A stretch of DNA of 60,747 nucleotides from Plicaturopsis crispa FD-325 SS-3 (GCA_000827205.1 KN832555.1:24298-85044); one strand, 5' to 3'; counted from the first letter of the stretch, positions 34,264-47,060 are shown. Notes: a model not told the origin generated them from the letters alone. Made by a program: numbers and translations.

Positions 34264-36319
34264 ATGTCGGACACTTCGTCGCAGACAAGACGTCCGTCAG
34301 GGGGATGTCTAGCGCACCTCAAATCCGGCGCGCTGACCGTCTTCCGCCATGCGAAGTCGCATACCGGCGTGGGCATCGTCTGCGCGGTCGCATACTTTGA
34401 TCCGTGAGTTCTTTCCGTATCCTCCTACCGGCGTTACTGAAAGAAAACCCAGGGGCAACTGGGGTGTCGACCTCCAAGCGGGATCCCAGTTCGGATACAA
34501 GCTCCTATTCGTCGTCCTGCTCGCTGGCCTGTTCGCAATAGTCTTACAGGCGCGTCTTTCCGATTTTTTTCATCCGTTGCGCGAGTGGATAACACGCCCC
34601 CGGGGCTATAGGTACTCGCCTGCCGACTCGGATGCGTGACCGGCCTGGGTGAGTGGCCGCGCATCATGCCCAACGCACATTATTTTAACCTTTGCGTGCT
34701 GCAGGCCTCGCAGCGCAGTGCCGCTTGCTGCTGCATTCCCGTTCAAATCACCCGCGCGTGTACCGGTATCTCCTTTTGTACCCGCTCTACGTGCTCTCGG
34801 AGGTCGCCATCATCGCCACCGACCTCGCTGAGCTCCTCGGGTCCGCGATCGCGCTGTGCATGCTCTTCCCGACGCTGCCCTTGTGGGCGGGCGTGCTACT
34901 GACCGCCGCAGACGTTCTTGTGCTTCTCGCGCTTGGAGATCCACTGCGGGGCCGTCCAGTCAAAGCCTTCGAGTTCACCATCGCGCTACTGGTGAGCATA
35001 CCATCGCCTCGGTGTCATTTTGCTACTGATTCACCGTGGCTTCAGGTCCTAGCCGTTCTTATATGCATTGCAATCGTCGTAGCCAAGGTAGACGTGGACT
35101 GGGGCAACGCTTTTCACGGCTACATTCCCTCTCGCGAGATATTTGCGCACGGCGGGCTCTACACATGTCTGATTTCGCTATTTACACTCTCAAGAGACTT
35201 GTACTGACATTCGTGCAGCCGTCGGCATCATCGGCGCGACCGTTATGCCGCACAGCCTGTTCCTCGGGTCCCATCTCGCTACGCAAGACCGCATATCCTC
35301 AGCACCCCCGAAGCCAGACCCCTCTGCCGCGGACGTCGAGTTCAAGCCCCGCGCGCAATCATTCGTCCAGGCCGTGAAGACCTGGACCGTAGCCTCCGTC
35401 CGCAGTGCATTGCATGCGCCGCCATCGATCGGCCCGCAGGCGCGGAACCACGCGGAGCACGATAACAACGCCCTGGGCTTCGTGCGCGCGCACCTCTACC
35501 ACGGTATGGCGGACATGGTCCTCAGCCTGCTCGGCTTCGCGGTGGTCATCAATTCGCTGTACGTGTGCTCGTCTGTTCTCTCCCGTCCGCTCGCTAATGC
35601 TGCATCTAGGATCCTCGTACTCGCGAGCGCGGTCTTTTTCTACGGCGCCGTGGACGGCCGCGGGGCGGTGGCCCCCGCCACGCTGTTCGACGCGCACGAC
35701 CTCATACGCGACGTCGTCGGCAAAGGTGCGTCGCCCTCGCCGTCCTCAGCTGCACGCCCACTCACGCGCCTGCAGCCGCCGCGACGCTGTTCGCCCTCGC
35801 GCTCCTCGCCGCGGGCCAGAGCTCCTCGATCATCGCAACGCTCGCAGGGCAGAACGTCTCCGAGGGATTCCTGCAGTGGCACGTCTCCGTAAGCCCCTCC
35901 CCTCCCTCTTCGCCATATTACCATCTAATGCCGCTCGCGCACAGCCCGTGGTGCGCCGCCTCGCGACGCGCCTGATCGGCCTTGTGCCGGCCATGGTCGT
36001 AGCGCTCGCGATCGGGCGCGCGGGGATCAGCGCGCTGCTCGTGATCTCGCAGGTCGTGCTGTCCGTCGTGTTGCCGTTCGTGACGCTGCCGCTCATATAC
36101 CTGACCGCGTCGCGGCGCGTCATGTCCGTGCGCGCCGACGGGCCGCGGGCGCATCTCGTGGCGTCGCGTGATGTGGAGGAGGGAGGAGGAGGGGGAGAGG
36201 GGTGGGTGGATTATAGCAGCGGGTGGCTGTTGACGGGCGTGGGCGGGGTGATTTGGTTGGTGATAGTGGTGGCGAATGTTTATGTGCTCGTGGCGCTGGC
36301 GCTGGGGGAGGGCAGCTGA
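34264..36319 (+). CDS. NRAMP-family divalent metal transporter (Smf-like)
   Basis: Moves Mn2+, Fe2+ and similar ions with protons. The start at 34264 (MSDTSSQTRRPSGGCLAHLK) is followed by GVGIVCAVAYFDP and, after an intron, GNWGVDLQAGS, together the TM1 DPGN metal-binding motif. Then come GYKLLFVVLLAGLFAIVLQ, VLACRLGCVTGL, LYPLYVLSEVAIIATDLAEL, VLAVLICIAIVVAKVD, and in TM6 AVGIIGATVMPHSLFLGSHL with the MPH motif. Later helices include AATLFALALLAAGQSSSIIA, TLAGQNVSEGFLQW (family consensus transport motif) and ISQVVLSVVLPFVTLPLIYL. It stops at 36319. About nine exons. One intron (34550-34612) has no GT at the position the frame requires; the border would be CAG/GCGCGT. A long insert after TM6 (QDRISSAPPKPDPSAA) is hydrophilic. 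Confidence 0.92.
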
Positions 36320-36551
36320 GGCAGTGGCCCGGGCGAGAGTTACGCATGCATGCATCATTTTGTCAGTATTGTATTTTGGACCTCCTCAACGCATCTGTAG
36401 ACCGTATGTAGCCACCCACCAATTATTGTATGATAATACATTGCATGCACGTTCTGCAACTATATGAGATGGCGTATCGGAAGATGCACGTCTACATTGA
36501 ATTCATTGCTGACCGTACGTTGCGCGGAATTGAAGGTATACACGCGCATCG

Positions 36552-36981
36552 CTACTGGTCCAGAAACGTCGCATACCTCGTGGACACATACTGCGTAGCG
36601 GACGTGTCGAGGAACTTCTCATTGTCGGGCGCAGCGAGCCTGCGGAACTCCGCGTCCTGCTCGACCTCCATGATCTTCTCGACGCTCTCCGCCTCGATGA
36701 TCACGACGCCGTCGTGAGCCGAAGAGGCGATGCCCAAAGCCTGGGCCTGAGCGTCGTCGGGGTGGATCTACGACGTGCCATTAGCCGCTAACATAAATAG
36801 AGGATGGGCGGGACGAGGAACATACCTGCTCGTATTTGAGGATATTCCTCTTGACGATGGGGAGTGACGCGTAGAGCGGGCCGTGGACGTTAAGCCAGTG
36901 GTGCGTGAACTCCTCCTTGCTCGTGCCCTCCTTTCTCTTGAGGAACACAAGCATGCGCACGCGGTCGGTTCGGATAGACAT
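36552..36981 (-). CDS. EthD-domain protein, copy 1
   Basis: Small dimeric alpha+beta-barrel fold. Two exons: 36981-36829 (MSIRTDRVRMLVFLKRKEGT, EEFTHHWLNVHGPLYASLPI, VKRNILKYEQ) and about 36766-36552 (IHPDDAQAQALGIASSAHDG, VVIIEAESVEKIMEVEQDAE, FRRLAAPDNEKFLDTS). The pattern KRKxGxSxEEFxxYWxxxHxPL is the EthD signature, and PDxExFxD near the end is also conserved. About 105 residues, the usual length. Family members take part in polyketide, ether or aromatic compound breakdown or cyclisation in some systems, but the substrate here is unknown. Two paralogues lie at 39.4 and 40.3 kb on the other strand. Confidence 0.88.
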
Positions 36982-37698
36982 TGTTTGGCCTGCCAATGCT
37001 ATATATCTGAGCGTTGGGAACACGATATGGGTATCGGGGGACGTACCGTGATGTTTTGGAAGAGCTGCGGTTTAAATGTGCGTCCTGGATTTATAGGCAA
37101 TAGCAGTGGGGCAGCCGTTTACCGTCCCGCACGATGTGCGATGGAATCCATTTCTATATGCCTAAGCATACGAGGCATCCACGCAAAGTCCGAGAACTTG
37201 CTTAGTGCTTGCTTGCTTAGTTGCAAGACATCGTCCCGGACGGAGTGGGCCCTTACAATCTCCGGAACATGAGTGGGTCGGTCGCTAGCGGTCGCTCACA
37301 TCGGTCCTGCGACTTCTTGCGATGGGCACCAATAGATACCATTCCGAGTCTTGGCATTTGGGACATCTCGGCAACGACGAACGTCAGTGAAATCCAGATT
37401 ACATGTCAGTGGGGGGCAAAACGATACAGTACTTAGCTCGTAAGTATCCGTTGCAGACCAGTTCCTCTCAAGACGCCACAAGAAAATATCGTAAGCATAT
37501 TTATTATCCCAATCGTACCGGCTGCGTAGAGTAAATATATCTGGAGGGTCATACGTACGGTGTAAACAGCCAGCCAGCGGGAACAATCATACAAAGAGCC
37601 TTATCGTGTACACAATAAACGGAGGACCGGAAAACAGGACGAGAACAGGGGGGCTGCATGGGTCAAGAAATACGGACGGGAGTGCTGGCGCGAAGCGC
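36982..37698. other. Intergenic, 0.7 kb
   Basis: Promoter of EthD copy 1 and the 3' flank of histone H3. No gene is supported. Confidence 0.4.
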
Positions 37699-38414
<716 letters not shown>

Positions 38415-39376
38415 CGTTGACTATGCGGTGATTTCGAGTAGTTGAGGTACTGAAGTTGCAGAGTGTGGTGGTGGTGAGAGGGGAAGAACAGCGAGCGAAG
38501 GGCGCGGGCGTCGTTTGTTCGCTGCGGGAATGTTCCCACGCTTTTCCAAAGGCCCTTTCAACGATTCAAAACGCCGCGCACAGACCTCCTGTTCTGACTC
38601 GCGCACTGGAAATTCGGATTTTACGCTGTTGCGGCTCTTGCTGGACTCGGAACATCATTTTTCTCCTATGTTGCATTGCTCTCGCTGCCGCAAAGCGCCC
38701 CATCGTGTTCCCCAGCTGGAGGTCAAGGTCGTCGGATGTAACGCACAACACAGCGCTGTCATACTAAGCTATGGATGGACGTGGTTTCTGGCGAATTTCC
38801 AAGACGGGGAATGCAAGGGCGTTTGCTAGTTCCAAGAGATCTGGGACAGAGGTCAGGCGGCACAAGCTGCACATTGCGGCTTTTCGGAACTGATTTCTAT
38901 CCATCCTTCCGCTGTGAGTCCTGAGGTTCCCGGGATTTGAGGAGACCATGCACGACCAGAACTCGGCTCTCAAGCTTGCTGAGAGTTATCGCAGCGTCTG
39001 GAGGTGCGGTCGATTTCTGTAGGCCGAGTCATGAAACAATCATTCCGTGCTTAGTTGCGGGTCCGACTCGGAAGCTCTGCACGATCCCAACGCTGTCCAT
39101 ATGCATCTAAGTAAGTCCCTTTTACTTCGAAATGGTGCTCGGGAACTCGCATGCTGAGGTGTTGCAACAGCAGGACTATAACTGGGATCTGACTCCTGCA
39201 TGCAGCATTGTGTGGGACGGGAATACGTAGTACGCCGCACCTGCCCATAAAAGCAGGACACGCACCCCGTTTCTTATAGACCGCAGCTCTTAGTCGGCAC
39301 CTCAACTTACGAGTGCGTATAACTACCTTCCTCGCAGCCTAGTGTAGCTCCAAAGCCCACATAGCACATCCAGAAA
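38415..39376. other. Intergenic, 0.96 kb, divergent promoter region
   Basis: Lies between the H3 start (minus) and EthD copy 2 start (plus). No gene is supported. The part near 39245 has a CCCATAAAAG element that could act for EthD copy 2. Confidence 0.4.
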
Positions 39377-39799
39377 ATGTCTATTCGCACCGACCGCGCA
39401 TGCATGCTTGTCTTCCTCAAGAGGAAGGAGGGGACGAGCAAGGAGGAGTTCAAGCGCTACTGGCTAGACGTGCACGGTCCGCTCTACGTGGCTCTCCCCA
39501 TTGTCAAGAAAAATGTTCTGAGATACGAGCAGGTATGTTCTGCTCATTCTACTCGATGACCATATCTTACTAGCGCGCCGCAGATCCACCCTGACGACGC
39601 ACAAGCGCAAGCGCTCGGCATCGCAGTCTCGGCTTACGACGGAATCGCCATCATCGAGGCGGAGAGCTTTGAGAAGATCGCAGAGGTGTCGCAGGACCCG
39701 GAGTTCCGCAGGGTCTCGTTGCCAGACAGCGAAAAGTTTATGGATATGTCCGCCCTGCAGTATCTACCCATGCGCTACGCCACACTCCTAGGAAATTAG
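39377..39799 (+). CDS. EthD-domain protein, copy 2
   Basis: Closest to copy 1: MSIRTDRACMLVFLKRKEGT, SKEEFKRYWLDVHGPLYVAL, VKKNVLRYEQ in exon 1 (39377-39532), then an intron ending CGCCGCAG at 39584 and IHPDDAQAQALGIAVSAYDG, IAIIEAESFEKIAEVSQDPE, FRRVSLPDSEKFMDMS, stop at 39799. All conserved positions of the domain are kept and the exon plan is the same as copy 1, so this is a recent duplicate in inverted orientation. Confidence 0.88.
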
Positions 39800-40345
39800 T
39801 GGTGTATTTTAGGTGCGTCATTCGCAAGTGCACTCATACAACAGAGACCGTGCTGACTACTCTGGAGGCAATAGAACCACCTGCTATGTAGCTGGCATCT
39901 ACTTATATATAACGGAGAATGCAATCCCTTGTGCCGCAACGCGTCAGCGCGCCGATTCTTGGTTTTGAGTGCTGTTCTGCTTGCGTGGGAGTCGGTTAAC
40001 TAACGATGCCGTTAAATTGGAGTGGCTTACAGGACACTCCTAGGACGCCGGTCGTCGCAACTGAAAAACATACTCCTTGCGGCGTCTCCGCCAGTTTCAT
40101 CCACAGGTGCCAGTCAGCATTTTTACCATGCAGACGGGGCCCGTGGTGCTCATGGTGCGCCGTCGGAGCGCGCCCATAGTCAAGCCTTCGGTATAAAGAG
40201 TTGCATGGGCATTGTCGTCTCCAACCTGGGTTATCTCACAACAAGCCAACGGTGCGCAGATCTTCTACTATCTATGTGTTTCTCGCCGCTGGAGGCTGAC
40301 GCGCAACTCAGAAAAATCGACGTATCAATCCCCGCAGCTCCAGCG
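39800..40345. other. Intergenic between EthD copies 2 and 3
   Basis: Contains a TATATATAAC near 39903 and the TATAAA at 40192 that fits copy 3. No gene is supported. Confidence 0.4.
40192..40197 (+). promoter_or_regulatory. TATA box of EthD copy 3
   Basis: TATAAA in CGGTATAAAGAG, 154 bases before the ATG at 40346. Confidence 0.45.
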
Positions 40346-40788
40346 ATGTCCATCCGAACCGACCGTGTGCGCGCCGTTATATGCTTCAAGCGGAAGGAGG
40401 GCCTGTCGAAAGAGGAATTCGACGCGTACTGGCTCGAGCACCACGCACCCCTCTTCTCCAGCGTCGCCATCGTCAAGAAGAACATCCTCAAATACGAACA
40501 GGTGCGCATCATCGCGCCTCTCTTTCTACTCAAGAGTAAGTATTCGTGTCTCACCATTTCCGCGGACGGCAGGCGCATCTCAGCGAGGCGGCGCAGCAAG
40601 CGTCCAGCCTCCCGACGCTGCCCTTCGACGGGATCGTGACGCTGGAGACGGAGAGCTTTGAGAAGCTGCTCGAGGTGTACGGCGATCCGGAATACGCGCG
40701 CGTCGTCGTTCCAGACGAGGAGAGGTTTATGGATCGGTTGACGATGCAGGTTTTCCCGGCGACCGTGGCGACCGTTATGGACAAATAG
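40346..40788 (+). CDS. EthD-domain protein, copy 3 (diverged)
   Basis: Exon 1 gives MSIRTDRVRAVICFKRKEGL, SKEEFDAYWLEHHAPLFSSV, AIVKKNILKYEQ. An intron (about 40502-40573) leads to AHLSEAAQQASSLPTLPFDG, IVTLETESFEKLLEVYGDPE, YARVVVPDEERFMDRL and a stop at 40788. It keeps the EthD pattern but differs from copies 1 and 2 in the region after the intron, where their IHPDDAQAQALG is replaced. This suggests an older duplication or a different substrate. Confidence 0.85.
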
Positions 40789-41461
40789 GGATACTCGTCT
40801 ACTTTCTGAAACTCTCGAATGTATGGAATTCTTACCGCCGACTGCCTGTTTAGCGTTGCTCGAGCGAGTCAAGAGCTTGAAGGTCCTTTAGACGAGAAGC
40901 ACTGGAACGAGACGCAGTGCAATTTGGAACCCCGCGGCCCTTAACCTACTTACCCTCTGAAAGTCACTCATGTTGTTGAATCGTGTCGAGTCAACATTGC
41001 ACTCTCGTTCAAATGTCCACGACTCAGGCTCACTTTTATTACACCCAGTACCTTTTTAGAGCACGATACCGCGCCGCACTGAAATGACGGCCCCCAGTAC
41101 CGTGCGTGCACCGTGGCCATTAATACTTTGCACATAGTAAAATTTGTATGCCTGCAGGTTTGTATAGCAAAACAATCAAACAAAAGCTGAAGAAAGTGTT
41201 CAGTATCATTGGTAGCGTTGTCGTTGGTATGTGTAGTCCTTACAAGTCAGAGACGGTAGGAGTTTTGCGAGCCTCGAGGCAAATACAAAAGGGACGTTGT
41301 TTGTGCTTGCTTTGATTGTGGCTCTGCCTTCCTTCGGCGGTCCTCCGAGGTCGCTGTATACGCTCATCGCTGTCCTGTGTCTGTCTACTTTTGGTCTACT
41401 TGCTGTTTAGTTTCTTAGTTCTTGGGTATCTACACCTGTTCTGTAGAGATTGTGGCCGCTT
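40789..41461. other. Intergenic, 0.67 kb
   Basis: No gene is supported. It includes the promoter of the DUF726 gene with a T/C-rich leader at 41330-41455. Confidence 0.4.
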
Positions 41462-44400
41462 ATGGCGCCAAGTCCGCCACCGCCGTCACATATCATCTTC
41501 GACGACGATGACGAAGAAGGATGGCAGGATATGCCTGTCGTGCGCGAGGACGAATTCGCCAGCGGCCTCGACGAGGAGGACCAGAAGAAATACCACTACA
41601 TGCCATCATCGAAGAGCCACGGTGGAGAGAATGCGACCGGAAATCTTCTCGACGTCGACGATCGCGGAAACGAATGGCGCTCGAAACTCGACGATCAGAA
41701 CGAGAGCGAGTATACTCGCTTGCGCGTGAACGAGGAGGACGACAACGACGAGGTACATCTGCGTACGCGGTACTTATTTGACGAGGACAAGGCCATGACG
41801 CCTCTCAGCCAAATGCAAGCGACGAAGAACTTGTTGACGGAGGCGCAGCGGATAGCATACGTCGGCCTGTGCGCGCTCACGAGCCGGGAGATGTCGCAGA
41901 ACTTGAAGCTCATCCAACGCAAGGAAATGAAGCCTGCCATTCAGAATATGGAGCTGTGGGCTATGAAGATCATGGGCCGCCTTTACTATCATATGGAGCT
42001 CGAAACGCAAGGTGAGTAGCTCGCTTTTGACGATGTCGGGATTCTAATCAATCCATGCTGTAGAGCAGAAGATGATAGAAAGTTTAGCAATACATGGCGT
42101 TCAGGCTCTGGATCTCGTGCCGTCTCTCATGACCACCCATACGGTTGCCAATCCGGAGTACGATCCCGCAGAGGCCCGACGACAAACGGAGGCAGCCCCA
42201 CCCCCGTATTCATTTGATGAACCGCACCAAGAGACCAAGTCTTCCCCACAGGAGCTCTCCACGACGCCTACTCACTCCCGCAGCCCGTCAACGAGTGCCG
42301 TTCCGGCAACACCAAATACTGCCTCGGAGAAAGTATTCCAGACAACGGCGAAGGTCCTCGAATCTACCTCGCAGGCCGCCATACCCGGTGTCTCGACCAC
42401 GTTGTCATCTGTCGATGAGAACGTCACCCTAGATATCCGATGGACGGTTCTTTGCGATCTTTTCCTCATACTCATCGCCGACAGCGTATACGATGCACGC
42501 TCTCGCGTCCTTCTCGAGCAAGTTGCGCTCAAACTCGGATTAGGATGGCTCGATGTAGTGAAGTTTGAGAGTCGGGTCACCGAGGCATTGGAAATTCAGG
42601 AGGGCGTGGAGAAGATGGAAGCGCAGGAATTGATTGACGGGCGACAGAAGGCTGCGCGCAAGAAGCGGTATGTGATGATGGGTCTGGCGACGCTCGGAGG
42701 GGGTCTCGTCATCGGTCTGTCTGCCGGACTCCTTGCGCCTGTTATTGGTGCTGGTCTCGGCGCTGCTTTCACTACCATCGGTATCTCGGGGACTACAGGG
42801 TTTCTTGCGGGCGCTGGTGGCGCGGCCGTGATCACGACTGGAGGCGTTCTGACCGGGTCCAGCATCGCTGTGCGCGGTATGGCAAAGCGGACGCAGCAAG
42901 TCAGGACTTTTGATATCTTGCCATTGCATAATAACAAACGTGTAAATTGTATACTAACTGTCCCTGGGTGCGTTCGTTCCATTTTACATCCTTTGCTTCG
43001 TAGGTTGTCTAACGGTGGCAAAATCTAGTTTTATGAGCGGCGCTCAGGATGATGTTCGACTACCGTTCAGTGTCTTGGATCCCATCGTTGGCGATGTTTT
43101 CAGCGTACTCTGGGAGCCGGAGATGATTCGTGAGACCGGAACGGCTCTCAAGATTCTTACAACGGAAGTATTGTCACAGCTTGGGCAGACGGTACTGCAA
43201 GCGACAGTAATGACCGCACTCATGAGCGCCCTTCAGTGGCCTATCAGTGAGTTCCCTTCAACAGTCTGCCATGGCCGATGTTGATGTTTCGCGCAGTCCT
43301 GACCAAGCTCGGATATCTCATTGACAATCCCTGGAACAACGCCCTCGACCGTGCGAGGGCAGCAGGCAGTGTGCTCGCGGACGTCCTAATACAGCGTCAC
43401 CTCGGTGTGCGCCCCATAACACTCATCGGTTTCTCCCTCGGCGCGCGTGTCATCTTCTACGCTCTCCTAGAGCTCGCACGGCACAAAGCGTACGGCGTCG
43501 TCCAAGACGTCTTCCTCCTCGGCGCAACTCTGACCGCATCGACGAAAAGCTGGTGCGAGGCGCGCTCGGTCGTCTCCGGGCGCTTTGTCAACGGGTTCGC
43601 GCGCAACGATTGGGTGCTCAACTATCTGTTCCGCGCCACGAGCGGCGGAGTTGGCACTGTCGCTGGGCTGCGGCCCATAATGGACGTGCCTGGCTTAGAG
43701 AACGTTGATGTGACCGATAAAATATCAGGACATATGAGCTATCGCGCATTCATGCCGCTGATTCTCGACCAGCTCGGGTTCCCCGTGTTTGCAGACTACT
43801 TTGATGAGCCAGAGGTACGGATTTGGCTGTTCTCTCCCCTCCCCTCGTCCCGCTTACGATGTTTGCAAATTTCAGGAGCCTGATTTCACGGAGGACCGGA
43901 TCGTCGTACGAGAGGACGAGAAGCCGCAGAAGAAGAGCTGGTTCAAGCGGTCAAAGAAGTCTTCCGACTCCGCACGGCCGGTTTCCCGCCCTCCCACTGC
44001 GTCTTTCGATTCGCAGAGGGAAGCGTCAACGTCATCGGGTCCTGGGACTATGGACGACGACTTGCCCCCACGGTCGGATTTGTCCGACGCGAAAACGTCG
44101 ACTTCCCCACCACATCCAGAGTCGGATGCTCCTCCCGACAACACCCCAGCCGCTCATATCCCTTTGCATGCTGGTTTCGACTTTAGCGCGATCAAGGATG
44201 TCCTTGGGAAGACCGAGGCCGATGAGACCTCCATTCCAGAGCCTAATAAATTCATTGCGCCCCCCATACCTCCACCCACGCAGCGATCAGAGTCTGCACC
44301 TCCACCTTCGTCTATCGATGACACCACGCCGGATGCAACGCCTGTGTCGCGTCCGTCTCTCGACCTTCCACCTGTGGCCGGACCCAGCTACCAAGACGAT

Positions 44401-44889
44401 CTGTCCTCGGCGATGTCCCGATCCCTGACCGTCAACGACGCAGAATCATATGCAGCGTCGACAACGTCATACTCCAGCCCATTCAATAATTCTGCCTCCG
44501 CGTTGCGCGATGCTTCCTATTCGCGTCCAGCTCCGCAACCCTCCCCCACTCCTCCCGTAATGACTTTTGGCGGAAGCGATGGCCATCTGTGGTCCACGGG
44601 ACCCAGCGCAACGCCCAACTCCGCCGCCCTCGGCAATCGATCTCCGTTCGGGCGTTCGACAGAGACACTGTCTTTTGGGAATAATTCAGGATCGATCACG
44701 CCGGCGTCCTACGACTACATGCCCCCGCCGGCCGTAAATCCATTTGCGTCTTTCGCATCTGGTGCTAATGCATCTGCGCTCTCATTTGGCGGGGCAGACG
44801 GGTCGATAACGTTGAGTCCTGCAGAAGAGGACCCGTGGAATAGACGCCCGGACAGGCTGGCGTTTAACGCCAATCCGTGGGGAAGTTAG
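41462..44889 (+). CDS. DUF726 (TMCO4/Mil1-type) alpha/beta-hydrolase membrane protein
   Basis: Starts at 41462 (MAPSPPPPSHIIFDDDDEEG) with an acidic N-terminus. The conserved parts are AQRIAYVGLCALTSREM, MELWAMKIMGRLYYHMELET, then after an intron EQKMIESLAIHGVQALDLVP, a Pro/Ser-rich linker, and DIRWTVLCDLFLILIADSVY. Gly/Ala-rich hydrophobic helices follow (MMGLATLGGGLVIGLSAGLL, PVIGAGLGAAFTTIGISG), then GVRPITLIGFSLGARVIFYA with the GFSLG nucleophile elbow, QDVFLLGATLTASTKSW, VSGRFVNGFARNDWVLNYLF and GHMSYRAFMPLILDQLGF. These are the hallmarks of the family that includes yeast YFL034W/Mil1. A Ser/Pro-rich tail of about 330 residues ends NPWGS at 44889. Introns lie near 42011-42062, 42900-43020 (border uncertain), 43244-43297 and 43816-43876. 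Confidence 0.9.
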
Positions 44890-46132
44890 AGATAGCGGAG
44901 GTATACGGGGGGCTGCTTCCACGACACATCATCTTATCCGCCCCTGTGTGCCCAAATCTCGCGCTATCGGTAGCTGGATCGGCATTGCATTCATCTAGAC
45001 ACCACTGCATATTTCTCGGGGCTGTAATACATATCCTTGTAAGTTGTACACATCACCCCGCATTTTCGTGTTCCCATGACCAAAAGTGTTTTCGTTCACC
45101 CTCTGTTTATGGTCGGTTTTGCAGCAGATCAAAAGTGCGATATCGGATAAGATGCATGCTTCAGGATTTTCTATCAGGCTGTCCGTAGGTGGGGGCCCAT
45201 GCTCGCTGAATTCAATTTTCAATCTCCCCAACCGCACATGTGCGTCGCGGCTGTCGCCCATGATGTGCTCGCTTGTGGGCTAGCTATTGTTGGATGCCGT
45301 TGAGGTCAAGTTGGGGTCAAGTGCTCCTCCTGGCGCGGCCTGGCCCCTGCGTCAATACATAGATGCTGCGGGGGTGTAAGTAATTGGCGACGTTCGTCGT
45401 GTTTCCCTCGCCGGGATAAAATATTCCTTGACTGATCAAACAGGATTGGACGATATGCCAAAACATGGCGTTTATTCCCATCGACAACACTTGCCAACTC
45501 CGCTACCCCACGGGCTCTATGACAACATGTCGCAATTTTGGCATAATCAAGTCAGTTTCGTTGAGGTCAAGGTAAGTAAGGCCGGTACACCCATGCTCTA
45601 CTTATACGCATCTATCACCATACAGCTAACCTCGCTTGATTGAATAGCGACAATGCTGCTTGTCATGAGGCTTTACATGTTACAAGGGACGACTTATCTC
45701 ATCTGAAATCTACTCGATCAAACATTTGTTGACCCCACTTGGAGCAGAAGGACTTCTCGTGTACACAACACAGCTGAGGCTCGCGTTTGCGGGCTGTCGA
45801 GTTGCTTCTCGGGGGCCCACACCCAAGGGTGTCCTCGGGACAGCCTGTCCACATCCAGCGTCAAGGCGACATCAAAAGTCCATCGTTTGGTGGCTGCAGC
45901 CGGACCACCCGGTCGCAAGTTCAGGCTCCGGAAACACGCACCGGTGAGCACCCGGCTCGTCTTGTTTTCACCGCCACGCCCTTATAAGGCCTACGCGCAC
46001 GATCAGCCTTTTCTTTTCCTCGTCTCGAGCAGCACATACACGACAAGCAGCTCTACGGTGTGACGCCAGCCTGCTCTTCCTGCGGTGCTGCTGTCACTAC
46101 ACATCCTCTCTACGACTCCTCGCTCGCCCATC
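44890..46132. other. 1.24-kb intergenic region
   Basis: No supported gene. A 13-base direct repeat (CGTTGAGGTCAAG) occurs at 45298-45310 and 45559-45571. The promoter of the next gene is at the distal end. Confidence 0.4.
45983..45988 (+). promoter_or_regulatory. TATA-like element of the proline-rich gene
   Basis: TATAAG in CCCTTATAAGGCC, 150 bases before the ATG at 46133, followed by TTTTCTTTTCC. Confidence 0.45.
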
Positions 46133-46852
46133 ATGTCGCCTCGTCCGAGCCGCCCTATCCTCAAATACCAGCAGGCGCCAGACGCACTGTACCCCTCGAC
46201 GCCGGGTCCATTCCCGTTCGCATCCTGCTCTAATGCGACCGCAGCCATGCTGTCGTCGCACGTCCACTTCCCCCCGACGCCCGCCCTCACCCAGACGCAC
46301 GTTACCCACTCACCCGCGACGTACGACCGCGCGCCCATCGTCGTCTCCGACAACACGTGTGCGCTCCCCGAGCGCGGCGGCCGCACGTACAGCGCGGGGA
46401 CAAGCGAGCGCAAAAAGCAGGCCAAGGGCAGCTACTTCCACCCGCGCGCCTACGAGGCGTGCGAGCGCGAGCCCGCCTACGCTGCTGCACCACCGTTCGA
46501 CCCGCCGCCATTAGTCCCGGACGTCTCGTCCTCGTCAGACGACTCGGACGGGCAGGACGGCGCGGTGCTCACGCCCCCGGGGCCGCACGCCGTGCCCCCG
46601 ATATCGATGCACTTTGCGAAGCCGCCGACGCCGGTGGGGGCGGCGCGGTCGCCGCACTCGCAGCAGGAGATCGAGAGCGCGTACTCGTTCCTGCCGCACC
46701 CGCCGTCGCCCGTGCGGGATAAGGATAAGGACAGGAAGCGTCGGGCGTCGCCTGCGCGGCCGCGTCTGAAGCAGAGCCGGTCGGGAGTGCGCAGGCCGAG
46801 CATAGGGTTCGCAGAGCCGCCAGTCGACGACGGGTGTTTGGGCGGATTCTAG
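46133..46852 (+). CDS. Proline/serine-rich protein of unknown function, single exon
   Basis: Starts at 46133 (MSPRPSRPILKYQQAPDALY) and has no intron. It is low in hydrophobic residues and rich in Pro, Ser and Arg. Short islands look conserved: RPILKYQ, HVHFPPTPALTQTHVTHSPA, YDRAPIVVSDNTCALPERGG, RTYSAGTSERKKQAKGSYFH and the end RRPSIGFAEPPVDDGCLGGF. HVHFPP and the C-terminal SIGFAEP are spaced like short linear docking motifs. I cannot name the family. A disordered regulatory protein is likely. Confidence 0.65.
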   Translation: MSPRPSRPILKYQQAPDALYPSTPGPFPFASCSNATAAMLSSHVHFPPTPALTQTHVTHSPATYDRAPIVVSDNTCALPERGGRTYSAGTSERKKQAKGSYFHPRAYEACEREPAYAAAPPFDPPPLVPDVSSSSDDSDGQDGAVLTPPGPHAVPPISMHFAKPPTPVGAARSPHSQQEIESAYSFLPHPPSPVRDKDKDRKRRASPARPRLKQSRSGVRRPSIGFAEPPVDDGCLGGF

Positions 46853-47060
46853 CACTGTGCATGGCTTCCGGATATGTGTTGTATGTCTCTTTGGATGGAC
46901 GGCCGCTGTTTTTTTCTGCATTCTTGTACTTGCTTATACCCGCATCATCTTCACTCGCTGCGACTCTGTATCTCAAGCTCTCAAGCCCACCGCAATGTTC
47001 AACGCTCCTTGATACTCAATATCAATGCACACATTTCGTCGTACACGGATCTGTCGTCCA

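Noticed and set aside
39040-39305. Minus-strand frames between H3 and EthD copy 2
   Set aside because: They show no family pattern and no consistent splice sites.
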